From assembly GCA_900547725.1 (NCBI GenBank), contig URHR01000023.1:1-26778 (forward strand): a DNA stretch of 26,778 nt, read 5' to 3'. Origin of the DNA: an uncultured Eubacteriales bacterium (GTDB taxonomy: Bacteria > Bacillota > Clostridia > Oscillospirales > CAG-272). The stretch's first letter is position 1. The number at the start of each line of letters is the position of its first letter. Shown one piece after another: positions 1 to 7,963 of this stretch. Both the position numbers and the translations under genes were made by a program. The notes under the pieces were generated by a model. The model saw only the letters and a program-made list of their open reading frames with translations. It ran no database searches and was not told where the DNA came from.

Positions 1-77
1 TTGAAGGTCTTGAAGGTTCTTAGGGGACTTCTCCTTAAGAAGTCCCCTAAGTGGGTTTGGGCAAAGCCCAAGGTCTT
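1..77 (+). repeat. Family A intergenic repeat, copy A1 (two hairpins)
   Basis: This copy has the two-hairpin layout found at five other places in the window. The first stem is AGGGGACTTCT (22-32) with AGAAGTCCCCT (38-48). The second is TTGGGC (57-62) with GCCCAA (66-71), ending in the shared tail AAGGTCTT. It lies directly upstream of recG, so recG has no visible promoter of its own here. Whether it terminates transcription of a gene outside the window cannot be seen. Confidence 0.8.
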
Positions 78-91
78 AAATGAGGTCTTAC

Positions 92-2224
92 ATGATAACA
101 AGAGAATCACCCGTAACCGCCCTGCCCGGGGTCGGGAAAGCGCGGGCAGCAAGCTATGAAAAAATGGGCATCCGAACACTGGGCGAACTGCTGGAGCACT
201 ACCCGAGAGCGTATGAAAACCGGGGGGACGTCTGCCCGCTTGCCGAGGCAAGGGAGGACGGAAAAAGCGCCGTCGTGCTGACCGTTGCAACACAGCCGAA
301 ATGCGTCAGACTGCGAAGCCGGAAAAGCTTTCTGAAATTCCGAGCCTACGATGAGAGCGCGTCCTGCGAAATCGTCTACTTCAATCAGGACTACCTCCGC
401 GACGCATTCGAGGTCGGCGCGGAGTACCGCTTTTGGGGGCGCGTCGAACGGAAGGGCTATAACGCCCTTTCCATGTCCTCCCCCGCCGCCGAGCGGGTAC
501 GCGAGGGCGAGAAGCTCCCCGACCTGCACCCCGTCTGGCGCAGAACCGACGGCATCAGCCCCAAGCAGATCGCAAAGGACATTGCCGCCGCGCTGAACCT
601 GCTCGCAACAGACGAGGAAGACAGCCTCCCGCCCGAAATCCGCAAGGCGCGCGCGCTCTGCACCATCTCCTACGCAGAGCGCAATATTCACCTGCCCGAG
701 GATGCCGAAGCGCTGAAAATCGCGCGGCGGCGACTGGTCTACGATGAATTTTTTGAAGCAGCGCTCGGCTCGCTCATCACGCGGGAACGCACCCGCACGC
801 ACGACGCGCCGCCCTGCCCCGCAGGCGATATCTCCCGCCTGACTGCGCAACTCCCCTACCGCCTGACCGCCGCGCAGGAGCGCGTTATCGGGGAAATCCG
901 CCGCGACATGGCGGGCGACATTCCCATGCGGCGCATGGTCGTTGGCGACGTGGGATGCGGAAAAACCGTCTGCGCGGCGGCGGCAATGCTGATCGCGGTG
1001 CAGAGCGGACGGCAGGCGGTTCTCATGGCGCCAACCGAAATTCTGGCGCGCCAGCACTACGCCGAACTTTCTGCACTGTTTGCCGAATTGGGCATTTCCT
1101 GCGCGCTGTTGGTCGGCGCAACGGGAGCAAAAGAGAAGCGCGACATCAAGACGGGGCTTGCCTCGGGCGAATTGCAGACGGTTGTGGGAACACACGCGCT
1201 TCTGACCGAGGATGTGCAGTTTGCCGCCCCCGGGCTGATCGTGACCGACGAACAGCACCGCTTCGGCGCGGTTCAGCGCGCGATTCTGGCGGAAAAGAAC
1301 GCGCACGCACACCTGCTGGTCATGAGCGCCACGCCGATTCCGCGCTCGCTCGCGCTGGCGCTTTACGGCGACCTTGACCTTTCGCGCATTGACGAGATGC
1401 CCGCAGGTCGGCAACGGGTTGACACCTTTGTGGTGGACGAAAGCTACCGCGCGCGGCTGAACGGCTTCATTGCCAAGCAGGTCGCGGAGGGCGGGCAGGT
1501 CTACGTGGTCTGCCCCGCAGTGGAAGAGCAGGAAGAGGAAGAGCCGGAGGAAGTGGATCTCGCAACCATCGTTTCGGGCGGCGAAAAAGAAGAAAAGCCC
1601 CCCCTGCGGGCGGCGGTGGAGTATGCGGAGGTGCTGTCCAAAGAGTTCCCCGACTTTACAGTCGCGTTCCTGCACGGCAGGCAGAAAAGCCGCGAAAAGG
1701 ACGAGATCATGCGCCGCTTTGCGGCGGGCGAGATTCAGATTCTGGTCTCCACAACGGTGATTGAGGTCGGGGTCAACGTCCCGAATGCGTGTCTGATGAT
1801 TGTGGAGAACGCCGAGCGGTTCGGACTTTCCCAGTTGCACCAGTTGCGCGGGCGCGTGGGCAGAGGAACACGGAAGTCCTACTGCATTCTGGTAACGGGG
1901 ACGGCAAAAGACCGTCTCGGAGAAACGTCGCGGGCGCGCCTTGAGGTCATGCGGACGGTTTACGACGGCTACGCGATTGCCGAAGAGGATTTGGCGCAAC
2001 GCGGTCCGGGAGACTTTCTTCGGCACGGGAACGATGGTTCTCTGCGGCAGAGCGGCGAACTCCGTTTCCGTCTTGCGGACGCGCGCGAGGACTCGGAAAT
2101 CATGCTTGCCGCCTCGGACGACGCGCGCTCTCTCATTTCCGCTGATCCCGAACTCCTTGCTCACCCCCTTCTCCGCCGCCGCGTAGAGTCCTTCTTCTCT
2201 GTCGGCGAGGAGTTTATCAGCTGA
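92..2224 (+). CDS. recG: ATP-dependent DNA helicase RecG
   Basis: RecG is a superfamily 2 helicase that remodels stalled replication forks and branch-migrates Holliday junctions. The protein has an N-terminal wedge/OB region with the helix-hairpin-like motif LPGVGKARAASYEKMGI. It then has helicase motifs in order: Walker A GDVGCGKT near residue 290, DEQHRFG (motif II), SATPIPR (motif III) and QLRGRVGRG (motif VI). The length of about 710 residues is normal for the family. I start at the ATG at 92 because TGAGG sits 7 bases upstream; an in-frame ATG at 80 has no good ribosome site. An acidic stretch rich in Glu (coded about 1525-1605) follows the VVCPAVEE segment and looks like a lineage insertion. 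A Family B repeat follows the stop at once. Identification is secure from the motifs. Confidence 0.96.
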   Translation: MITRESPVTALPGVGKARAASYEKMGIRTLGELLEHYPRAYENRGDVCPLAEAREDGKSAVVLTVATQPKCVRLRSRKSFLKFRAYDESASCEIVYFNQDYLRDAFEVGAEYRFWGRVERKGYNALSMSSPAAERVREGEKLPDLHPVWRRTDGISPKQIAKDIAAALNLLATDEEDSLPPEIRKARALCTISYAERNIHLPEDAEALKIARRRLVYDEFFEAALGSLITRERTRTHDAPPCPAGDISRLTAQLPYRLTAAQERVIGEIRRDMAGDIPMRRMVVGDVGCGKTVCAAAAMLIAVQSGRQAVLMAPTEILARQHYAELSALFAELGISCALLVGATGAKEKRDIKTGLASGELQTVVGTHALLTEDVQFAAPGLIVTDEQHRFGAVQRAILAEKNAHAHLLVMSATPIPRSLALALYGDLDLSRIDEMPAGRQRVDTFVVDESYRARLNGFIAKQVAEGGQVYVVCPAVEEQEEEEPEEVDLATIVSGGEKEEKPPLRAAVEYAEVLSKEFPDFTVAFLHGRQKSREKDEIMRRFAAGEIQILVSTTVIEVGVNVPNACLMIVENAERFGLSQLHQLRGRVGRGTRKSYCILVTGTAKDRLGETSRARLEVMRTVYDGYAIAEEDLAQRGPGDFLRHGNDGSLRQSGELRFRLADAREDSEIMLAASDDARSLISADPELLAHPLLRRRVESFFSVGEEFIS

Positions 2225-2231
2225 AGAGGGG

Positions 2232-2446
2232 GAAGACCTTGGAGGGGGAGAGGGTCCTCTTGAAAGAGTGACCCTCTCCCCCTCCAAACCTCCCTCACTC
2301 CCCGAGAACTTCCCCCACGCCCCCGCCATTTACAAAGCAGAAAATTGTTTCGCTTTTTGGGAACGGCGGGGCTGTGGGGGAAGTGTTTGTCGTTTTGGAA
2401 GGTGCAAACTTGTTGCAGAGTGCGGCTTCGCGCACGATTGGTGGGA
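2232..2446 (+). repeat. Family B 3'-gene repeat, copy B1
   Basis: This is one of three full copies of a roughly 220-bp structured repeat. It begins AAGACCTTGG just after the recG stop. The first hairpin is a perfect 18-bp stem (2239-2256 with 2270-2287) whose loop itself pairs CTCTT with AAGAG. The second pairs about 2308-2327 with 2365-2383 and has a T-rich tail. A third conserved stretch, containing GTGCGGCTTCGCGCAC, ends near 2446. The first hairpin could end recG transcription, although its T-run is weak. Copies are at 16108 and 19462, and a truncated one is at 26708. Confidence 0.85.
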
Positions 2447-2453
2447 TAAAGGC

Positions 2454-2482
2454 TTGACAAGGTAATGATGGTATGCTATAAT
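2454..2482 (+). promoter_or_regulatory. SigA-type promoter for the SdpI-like gene
   Basis: TTGACA (2454-2459) and TATAAT (2477-2482) are separated by exactly 17 bases, a perfect consensus. It begins right at the end of repeat B1, 37 bases before the next start codon. Confidence 0.93.
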
Positions 2483-2518
2483 GGAAATAGATAATATGGG
2501 AAACGGAGGTGCTTTCAG

Positions 2519-2881
2519 ATGGGATTTTGGATTTATATGATGCTGATTGATTTGATTATTCCGATTACAATGATAGGTTTCGGATATCGGTTTCTGAAAA
2601 GACCACCTGAAAAACCGAATGGAATATTCGGATACCGTTCGCGCAGGTCTATGAGAAACAGTCTGACGTGGAGTTATGCGCACCGCGTATTCGGGAAAAC
2701 ATGGTTTCTGTGCGGCTTGCTTTTGTTGCCAACTTCGATTGTCCGAATGCTCTTTGAAATCGGGAAAACAACATCTGAAATCGGAACAGTAGGCGCGGTC
2801 ATCTGTGCTGTTCAATTGGGATTGCTGTTTCTTTCCGTTTTCCCTACCGAGATTGCCTTGAAAAAGAAATTTGATAAGTAA
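2519..2881 (+). CDS. SdpI family small membrane protein
   Basis: This is a 120-residue protein with three hydrophobic segments: about residues 3-22 (MLIDLIIPITMIGFGY), 62-78 (FLCGLLLLPTSIV) and 88-110 (VGAVICAVQLGLLFLSVFP). Between the first two lies GIFGYRSRRSMRNSLTW followed by YAHRVFGKTW, which is the signature of the SdpI/YhfL-type domain. Bacillus SdpI is an immunity protein against the SdpC killing factor, but most stand-alone relatives have no known role and no sdpC-like gene is present here. The gene has its own consensus promoter, a GGAGGT ribosome site 10 bases before the ATG, and its own terminator, so it is an independent unit. Its coding sequence is visibly more AT-rich than its neighbours, which may mean recent acquisition or just membrane-protein codon use. 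The family call is fairly sure; the function is unknown. Confidence 0.8.
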   Translation: MGFWIYMMLIDLIIPITMIGFGYRFLKRPPEKPNGIFGYRSRRSMRNSLTWSYAHRVFGKTWFLCGLLLLPTSIVRMLFEIGKTTSEIGTVGAVICAVQLGLLFLSVFPTEIALKKKFDK

Positions 2882-2915
2882 AAAAAAGGAACGCCACACG
2901 AGGCGTTCCTTTTTT
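2882..2915 (+). terminator. Rho-independent terminator of the SdpI-like gene
   Basis: The stem GGAACGCC (2888-2895) and GGCGTTCC (2902-2909) has a 6-base loop, an upstream A-run and the T-run 2910-2915. The flanking A and T runs could let it work in both directions. Confidence 0.93.
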
Positions 2916-2927
2916 CAAACCAACTCG

Positions 2928-3062
2928 GAACGACACATAGATCGTTCCGTTCACCAACTAACCTGAACTTTTTCTATCCGGTAGCGGAGAGAGGCGACAG
3001 CCTTAGCAGCCGGAAATAGTAGCACGGCAAACGGCTATATCAGAATCTGTACAAACAAAAAG
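2928..3062 (-). repeat. Composite of Family E hairpin and Family D repeat (E1-D1)
   Basis: The E unit is the hairpin GGAACGAC / GATCGTTCC near 2928-2950. The D unit (about 2955-3062) reads on the minus strand from TGTACAGATTCTG through GCCGTTTGCCGTGCT and TTTCCGGCTGCT to CGCTACCGGATAG. Similar D units lie at 7964-8070 and 10757-10915. Copy A2 adjoins it, giving the order A-D-E on the minus strand. No gene is seen between 2916 and 3163. Confidence 0.75.
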
Positions 3063-3078
3063 CAAGGAGCAAAAATCC

Positions 3079-3163
3079 CCTTGCTTAAAGTTCTTGAAAG
3101 TTCTTAGGAAACTTCTTTTAAGAAGTTTCCTAAGCAGGGTTTGGGACAGAGTCCCAAGGTCTT
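3079..3163 (+). repeat. Family A intergenic repeat, copy A2
   Basis: Stem 1 is AGGAAACTTCTT with AAGAAGTTTCCT. Stem 2 is TTTGGGAC with GTCCCAAG. The repeat starts directly at the stop codon of the minus-strand lipoprotein gene, so on that strand it occupies the terminator position, although there is no long T-run. Confidence 0.8.
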
Positions 3164-3985
3164 TCACTCCGCCAACAGCTTCTTCGCGTACTCCGCCGCC
3201 GCGCCGCTTGCCTGAATGTTCTCGGCAACCAGCTTGTCAGCACCGTAGAACGCAAGATCAGCCTTCGGGTCGGTGTTCGTCAAAGTGGAAGGAAGTACCA
3301 AAGTCTCCAAAGACGACGCATTCATGAAGCACTGCATGCCCAAGGTCTCTACGCCCTCCGAGAGCGTGACCTCGGTCAACCCCGTGCAATCGAAGAATGC
3401 CGCAATGCCGAGCGTCTTGACGCGCGCGGGAATCGTCAGCTTCGTGAGAGACTCACAGCCCCAGAAGCACCAGTCGGGAATCTCAACCACCTGCGTGTCC
3501 GCAAGGGAATCAACGCTTGTAAGCGCCGCACAGCCCTGAAACGCGCCAACTTCCAACTTCGTCAGCGTGGAGGGAAACGCCACCGTCTCCAACTGCACGC
3601 ACTTCGCAAACGCCAACTGCCCGATCTCTTCCAAGCCCTCGGGCAACTTCACCGACTTCACATTGGAAAGCGAGTAGAACGCCATGCTGTCAATGCGGGT
3701 TACCTTTTTGGTTGTGCTCCCGTCCTGCGAGGTCGGAACCGTTGCGGGAATCACCACCTCGTGCGGCTGTTCGGGTCCTGTGTAAGCGGTAATGCGAACC
3801 GAATCGCTGTCAATGGATTCAAAGGACAGCGTTCCGCCGTTCTCGGTCGTGTAGGAGGTCAGACCCACCTCGTCCTCCCGACGGTACTCGTCAAGGTTGG
3901 TGGAAGAATTGCCGGTTTTGCACGCGGCAAAGGTCAGAAGGCTGCACGCAGCCAGTCCCGCCGCCAGAAGTTTTCTGAATTTCAT
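3164..3985 (-). CDS. Leucine-rich repeat (BspA-type) lipoprotein
   Basis: This is a predicted surface lipoprotein of 273 residues. The start at 3985 gives MKFRKLLAAGLAACSLLTFAAC, a signal peptide with a hydrophobic core and a lipobox-like FAAC, so the protein is probably anchored through Cys22. An upstream in-frame ATG would add 30 residues that spoil the signal peptide. From about residue 95 onward there are BspA-like leucine-rich repeats of about 23 residues, recognisable as (L/F)P..L..(I/L)...AF..C..L, for example GLEEIGQLAFAKCVQLETVAF and STLTKLEVGAFQGCAALTSV. BspA-type repeats usually bind protein or host ligands, but no ligand can be named from sequence. A consensus promoter is present and the gene ends at repeat A2, so it is probably monocistronic. 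Confidence 0.88.
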   Translation of the reverse strand: MKFRKLLAAGLAACSLLTFAACKTGNSSTNLDEYRREDEVGLTSYTTENGGTLSFESIDSDSVRITAYTGPEQPHEVVIPATVPTSQDGSTTKKVTRIDSMAFYSLSNVKSVKLPEGLEEIGQLAFAKCVQLETVAFPSTLTKLEVGAFQGCAALTSVDSLADTQVVEIPDWCFWGCESLTKLTIPARVKTLGIAAFFDCTGLTEVTLSEGVETLGMQCFMNASSLETLVLPSTLTNTDPKADLAFYGADKLVAENIQASGAAAEYAKKLLAE

Positions 3986-4046
3986 GATTTGCTCGATTCC
4001 ATTCCTTTCCCATTTGCGCGGAGTCTGTTCTCCGCATTCTTTCTTT

Positions 4047-4075
4047 ATTATACAGGAAAAGCATCCAAAAGTCAA
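4047..4075 (-). promoter_or_regulatory. SigA-type promoter for the LRR lipoprotein gene
   Basis: On the minus strand, TTGACT (4075-4070) and TATAAT (4052-4047) are separated by 17 bases. The promoter lies 62 bases upstream of the chosen start and about 40 bases past the ylmH stop, so it separates this gene from the division cluster. Confidence 0.9.
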
Positions 4076-4117
4076 TAGGTTTTCTGCCGTTTTTTGTAAA
4101 TATTCATCCGCATGGTT

Positions 4118-4945
4118 TCAGACGAAGCGCTCGGCGCGCAGACGAAGCCGCCCCTTGCGGGTCTCGCCCTCAAAAGGAAGCAACCGGAACTTTCCAACGC
4201 CCCGCACCGAGAGGAAAAGCGGCGGGGCAAGCACCCGATCCCCGCGCAGAACGGGCTGATAATCAACTTCCACCAAACCGCCCTCAATCGCCTCGCGCGC
4301 TGTCTCGCGCGATTTTCCGATCAGCGCCGCCACCACGCAGTCCAGACGTGCCGATGCAACCGTGTCGGTTACGGGAATCGTCTGCCTGCCGTCTGTAAAC
4401 GGCTCGTCCGGAGACTGCGCACGACACCGCACCTTGTCGTTTGCGACCCGCTCCAACGTTGCAAACAGGAAATCACGGATTTTCGCCGTGCAGAACACCA
4501 CCGCTTCGTGCGGATTCTGCACCGCAATGTCGCCGAGCGCGTCGCGCTCCAACCCAAGACCCAGCAGAGAGCCGAGATAATCGCGGTGCGAAAGCTCCCG
4601 GAATCCGCTCCCTGTGATCCGAACCGCCGACACCACGCCCGTCAGGGCTTCGTCCCCAAGCGTTTCCGCAGGGTCGCTTTCCTCCGGCGGAAGCAGATCC
4701 GGCAGAGCAAGGAAATACTCGGGCAGCAGGTACAGCCGCTTTCGTTCCGCCTCCGCATAGCCACCCCAGAGCCGTACCTGCCCGCGCATCCCGCGCAATG
4801 CGAAAAAGCGCTCCGCCGCCACGCACTCCGCAGGAGTGAGAAAAGGACTGAGCGCTGTTTCCCCGCGTTCCGCGATACGGATCATGTCCTCCAACCGTGC
4901 TTCCAACAACGCGGCGTCTGCCGCACCTCTTTCTCTGTCCGCCAT
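4118..4945 (-). CDS. ylmH: YlmH family RNA-binding protein (S4 domain)
   Basis: This protein belongs to the Gram-positive division neighbourhood; YlmH homologues bind RNA and have been linked to ribosome-nascent chain quality control. The N-terminal part (about residues 1-190) has the YlmH-specific fold with LTPAECVAAERFF and ITGSGFRELSHRDYLGSLLGLGLER. The C-terminal S4 RNA-binding domain (about 195-255) contains ARLDCVVAALIGKSRETA and GLVEVDYQPVLRGDRV. I choose the ATG at 4945, giving 275 residues, because it overlaps the yggT stop as TGATG, which implies translational coupling. The longer frame reading upstream is out-of-frame yggT sequence. No terminator is seen after it. It is the last gene of the cluster. 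Confidence 0.92.
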   Translation of the reverse strand: MADRERGAADAALLEARLEDMIRIAERGETALSPFLTPAECVAAERFFALRGMRGQVRLWGGYAEAERKRLYLLPEYFLALPDLLPPEESDPAETLGDEALTGVVSAVRITGSGFRELSHRDYLGSLLGLGLERDALGDIAVQNPHEAVVFCTAKIRDFLFATLERVANDKVRCRAQSPDEPFTDGRQTIPVTDTVASARLDCVVAALIGKSRETAREAIEGGLVEVDYQPVLRGDRVLAPPLFLSVRGVGKFRLLPFEGETRKGRLRLRAERFV

Positions 4946-5220
4946 CACAAAATCCGGATAATCGTCTGCAACAGGCTCAAAAGCAGGATGGTAATCAGGA
5001 ACGGAACGTCCAGAGGGGTGGACTGAAACCAGTTCTTTTTGTAGCACAGCGTGCGCACGGGAACGATCAACGGCTCGGTTACCAGATACAGGAAGGTTGA
5101 AAAACGCCATGAGCGCTCCGGATCGAACCACGAAAAAATCGCGCGCAACAGAAATGCCACGTCCACCACATCGATCAGAAGCAGGAGCGTCCGCCGCATG
5201 ATATAAACCGCTAATTCCAT
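4945..5220 (-). CDS. yggT: YggT family membrane protein (YlmG)
   Basis: This is a 91-residue integral membrane protein. It has an N-terminal hydrophobic segment (residues 10-28, LLLLIDVVDVAFLLRAIFSW) and a C-terminal one (72-90, VPFLITILLLSLLQTIIRIL). Between them is the YggT signature: RAIFSWFDPE followed by TEPLIVPVR. The family is common next to sepF and ylmH and is thought to act in membrane or division-related processes, but its molecular role is not settled. The ribosome site AAAGGA lies 5 bases upstream. The gene overlaps ylmH by one base. Confidence 0.92.
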   Translation of the reverse strand: MELAVYIMRRTLLLLIDVVDVAFLLRAIFSWFDPERSWRFSTFLYLVTEPLIVPVRTLCYKKNWFQSTPLDVPFLITILLLSLLQTIIRIL

Positions 5221-5233
5221 TCTATCCTTTCAG

Positions 5234-5261
5234 AAAAGGAGCAAAGCACCCGCTTCGCTCC
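5234..5261 (-). terminator. Possible intra-operon terminator or attenuator between sepF and yggT
   Basis: On the minus strand GGAGCGAAGC pairs with GCTTTGCTCC (10 bp including one G-U) around a GGGT loop, followed by TTTTCT. The short T-run suggests partial termination that would lower yggT-ylmH expression relative to sepF. It might also simply be a stabilising hairpin. Confidence 0.5.
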
Positions 5262-5279
5262 CTTCCCCCGCTCGGGTAA

Positions 5280-5831
5280 TTACTGTTCTTCGATATCCTC
5301 AATCTCGCCGTACTCGCTCTCCTCCGCCTGCACAGGCTCGGGACGGGGCGCACGTCTCGGCGCTTCTCTGCGAACCGGCGCGGGCGCGGGCGCGTCGTCA
5401 CCCGCCATATCCTGCGCCAAGCCCGTGATGTCAACGCCCGACGGCGACACCACGATGGTGTTCTTGTTGGTCTTGATCATCTCGCCACCGAGAACATAGA
5501 CCACGCCCGCAAGGAAGTTGACCAAACGGTGCGCCGGCTCTTTTTCCAGTCGGCTGATGTCCAGCAGGACAATGCATCCCTCCTTGAGCTTATCCGCAAT
5601 CTTGGTTGCCTCGGCGTGGCTCTTGGGCTGCATCAGTTTGAGCGCCACCTTCTCGGGCGAGACAGGCTCGGATGCGCGCGGAGCTGTCGCAGCGCCCATT
5701 GCGGGCGCGGGGCGTTCCTCCGACGCGGACATATCGGACTGCAAATCCTCATCAACGTACAGGTCGTTGAACTCGTCGTCCTCGTCCTCGACCGCGTTGT
5801 TGTCTCTGATAAATTTCTTCAAAAGATTCAT
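5280..5831 (-). CDS. sepF: Cell division protein SepF
   Basis: SepF assembles into rings at midcell, tethers FtsZ to the membrane and is needed for normal septum shape. The protein starts with the amphipathic membrane-targeting helix MNLLKKFI. An acidic and Ala/Pro-rich linker follows (about 14-60). The SepF domain (about 65-145) has KSHAEATKIADKLKEGCIVL, RLEKEPAHRLVNFLAGVVY and NTIVVSPSGVDI. After the domain comes an unusual disordered tail of about 38 residues, rich in Pro, Arg and Glu (APAPAPVRREAPRRAPRPEP and on), which Bacillus SepF lacks. A strong GGGAGGA ribosome site precedes the ATG. It lies 38 bases after yggS. No ftsZ or divIVA gene is adjacent. Confidence 0.95.
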   Translation of the reverse strand: MNLLKKFIRDNNAVEDEDDEFNDLYVDEDLQSDMSASEERPAPAMGAATAPRASEPVSPEKVALKLMQPKSHAEATKIADKLKEGCIVLLDISRLEKEPAHRLVNFLAGVVYVLGGEMIKTNKNTIVVSPSGVDITGLAQDMAGDDAPAPAPVRREAPRRAPRPEPVQAEESEYGEIEDIEEQ

Positions 5832-5869
5832 TTGATCTTCCTCCCATTCCTTGAATTTCTGTTTGCCAT

Positions 5870-6583
5870 TTATTCTTCCGGGGGTACGGACAGCCTGCGC
5901 CCGACGCGCACAAAGTCTGCGCCCTCCTCAATTGCAATCGGAAAACTTGCCGACATTCCCATCGAAAAAATCGGTCTACCTATATTATGAAGCTTTTTTG
6001 CCCAAATGTCAAGACCTATTTTGTAAGTTTCCCGAAAATATTTGCGATAATCCTCATTTTTTTCGCATTTCGGCGCCATCGTCATGAATCCGCGCAGGTT
6101 CAGGTGCGGCAAACGGGCAATTTCTTCGCAAAGTTCCGCCGCTTCGGACATTGACACGCCGCTCTTGCTCGCCTCGTTTCCGCTGTTGATTTCCACCAGA
6201 ACGTCCATGCGTTTCCCGCGCTTTGCCATCTGCCGCTCGATCTCTTCCGCCAGCGGAAGCGAATCCACCGAGTGGATCATCACGGCGCGGTCGGCAAGGT
6301 ATTTGACCTTGTTCTTCTGCAACGTTCCGATGAAGTGGAAGCGCACATTCTCCACGCCCATCTGCTCCAACGCCTGCGCGTGCTCGGTCAGCTGTTGCAC
6401 GCGGTTCTCTCCGAGGTCGCGCACGCCGAGCCTGACAAGCTCCGCGATATGCTCCGCGTCGGTATATTTGACCGCCGCAATCAGCGTGGTCTTTCCCACT
6501 CTGCCCGCGCGTTCCTCCGCCGCACGGATATCCTCCCGCACCTCCGCGAGGTTGTCCGCAAGATACGCCAAACTCCCGCTCAT
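5870..6583 (-). CDS. yggS: YggS family pyridoxal phosphate homeostasis protein
   Basis: This is a single-domain PLP-binding protein (alanine racemase N-terminal-like barrel) of the YggS/PROSC/YlmE family. It is thought to buffer free PLP and affects amino-acid and keto-acid balance. The PLP lysine is probably Lys39 in LIAAVKYTDAEHI. Other family motifs are GVRDLGENRVQQL, FHFIGTLQKNK, LVEINSGNEASKSGV, LRGFMTMAP and the C-terminal SMGMSASFPIAIEEGADFVRVG. The start at 6583 gives the normal length of 237 residues and overlaps the hlyD-like stop as ATGA, so the two are co-translated. The longer frame running upstream is out-of-frame hlyD sequence. In many Clostridia this gene sits directly before sepF, as here. 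Confidence 0.95.
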   Translation of the reverse strand: MSGSLAYLADNLAEVREDIRAAEERAGRVGKTTLIAAVKYTDAEHIAELVRLGVRDLGENRVQQLTEHAQALEQMGVENVRFHFIGTLQKNKVKYLADRAVMIHSVDSLPLAEEIERQMAKRGKRMDVLVEINSGNEASKSGVSMSEAAELCEEIARLPHLNLRGFMTMAPKCEKNEDYRKYFRETYKIGLDIWAKKLHNIGRPIFSMGMSASFPIAIEEGADFVRVGRRLSVPPEE

Positions 6584-7845
6584 TGCCTGTACACCTTTCC
6601 GTCGTAAAGATTCTTGCCCGAGAGCACCATCAGGTCGTTCAGCGCCACATACGGGATCTCGTTCTCGGGGTCCGGGTCGTCGCAAAGCGCCAGCAGATAG
6701 CCCTCGCGTTCCACTGCCGCGGCAATGCGCCGAAAGACCACCGTGCCGCTGTCGAACACATAAACGCCCGTCACGCCGCCGCGCGTTACAATCGCCTGTT
6801 CGGGAATATACAACCCGCTGCTCTCCCCCGTGGTCAGTTCCACGGTCTGGCAACGGCGGAACGTGAAGTCCGCCGGCGTGACGTCCGAGCGCAGGATCAC
6901 AAGCACCGTTCCGTTCCCGTCCCCCGCGTCGCGCAGATCGGTACAGGTCAGGTTCAGCTCGCGGTTGTGATTTTCGGGAAACCGCACCGCATAGGTCGTG
7001 TCGACCTCCAGTGCGCTGCCCACATCCGCAGGCAACGTCAGCGCCAGATACCAGCGGTAGTCGTAGCAGATTTTCCCCGCCGCGAACCCGTCGCCCGGAA
7101 TCGGCTCGGCGTTCTGCAGTTCGGCAAAGCCTGCGCCCGTCAGGGTTTCCAGTGCCGTTACGCTGAAGCGCTCTTCCAGACCGTCCACAGTCTCCCGTGC
7201 GTAATAATAGCCGGAGGCACTGTCGTTCCAGACGGTTCGGCTCTCTCCCGTCAGCATTCTGTCCCGCTCGGCGGTCAGCTGTTCGAGCGCGGTTCGGATT
7301 CCCTCCTCCGAAGAGAGCAGAGAGCCGTAGCGGTTCAGCGCCACGAGCATTTCGTCCTCCGCGTCTCCCACACCGACCCAATTGCCCGACCGGATCTCCG
7401 CGCGGATATCCGACAGGCGGGTCATGGCGTCGTTGCGGTATCCCGCCGCGTCCGAGAGTTTACTTCCCGTTGGCAAAAGGCTTTTCTGCAACAGGCTGAT
7501 CTGTCGGTTCAGTGCGTCCAGTCGGGTTTGCGCGGCGGTCAGATTTTCCGCATCGGACGGATACCAGACCTGAAACAGCTGTGTGTTTCGCCCGACCTTT
7601 GTCCCGCTTGTTGCCAACGTATTGACCAGACCCTCTCTCGGGAGGGTCAGCAAGGTTTCGTCCCGAAACAGCCAGCCTTCTCCCGTCACCAGTGCGGTAT
7701 CGGTGACCTTCCGCACGGGCGTGGTTTGCAGGCTTCCCGCCGACCCGCCGACTGCGTGGTAGACGGTATAGACGATCAAGCAAAACAGCAGGACTGTCAG
7801 CCCGATTCTTCCTGCGTGCTCTTTGAGATACCGCACACGGTTCAT
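6580..7845 (-). CDS. HlyD-like membrane-anchored protein upstream of yggS-sepF
   Basis: This 421-residue protein has one N-terminal membrane segment (about 13-33, RIGLTVLLFCLIVYTVYHAV) and a large extracellular part. After the anchor come a half-motif like a biotinyl-lipoyl domain (TGEGWLFRDETLLTLPREG, VNTLATSGTKVGRNTQLFQV), a predicted coiled coil (about 105-200) and a second beta-rich part ending YIPEQAIVTRGGVTGVYVFDSG. This order matches HlyD/periplasmic adaptor proteins. No exporter gene is adjacent, and in Clostridia the family is repeatedly found with yggS and sepF, so a division or envelope role is as likely as efflux. The ribosome site is AAAGGAG. No clear promoter was found upstream, where repeat A3 lies. 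Confidence 0.8.
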   Translation of the reverse strand: MNRVRYLKEHAGRIGLTVLLFCLIVYTVYHAVGGSAGSLQTTPVRKVTDTALVTGEGWLFRDETLLTLPREGLVNTLATSGTKVGRNTQLFQVWYPSDAENLTAAQTRLDALNRQISLLQKSLLPTGSKLSDAAGYRNDAMTRLSDIRAEIRSGNWVGVGDAEDEMLVALNRYGSLLSSEEGIRTALEQLTAERDRMLTGESRTVWNDSASGYYYARETVDGLEERFSVTALETLTGAGFAELQNAEPIPGDGFAAGKICYDYRWYLALTLPADVGSALEVDTTYAVRFPENHNRELNLTCTDLRDAGDGNGTVLVILRSDVTPADFTFRRCQTVELTTGESSGLYIPEQAIVTRGGVTGVYVFDSGTVVFRRIAAAVEREGYLLALCDDPDPENEIPYVALNDLMVLSGKNLYDGKVYRQ

Positions 7846-7875
7846 TGTTGTGCTCCTTTCATGGGAATTAAGAAC

Positions 7876-7952
7876 AAGACCTTGGGACGCTGTCCCAAAC
7901 CCTGCTTAGAAAACTTTTGAGAAAGTTTTCTAAGGACTTTCAAAACTTTAAC
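7876..7952 (+). repeat. Family A intergenic repeat, copy A3
   Basis: It carries the usual two hairpins: CTTGGGAC / GTCCCAA, then CTTAGAAAACTTT with AAAGTTTTCTAAG. It is followed by AACTTTAACTCAATTGG and then a Family D unit, the same A-linker-D order as at 10647-10915. It lies between the hlyD-like start and the folC stop, so on this strand it is not at a gene end. Confidence 0.8.
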
Positions 7953-7963
7953 TCAATTGGATT

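Noticed and set aside
107..2329. Long minus-strand open frame opposite recG (740 codons)
   Set aside because: It mirrors recG in another frame, has a composition rich in Arg, His, Cys and Val without domains, and lacks a ribosome site. High GC codon use makes such antisense frames long.
5870..7381. Extended yggS frame of 503 codons reaching into the hlyD-like gene
   Set aside because: The upstream part is out-of-frame hlyD sequence. The ATG at 6583 gives the normal family length and the usual 4-base overlap.
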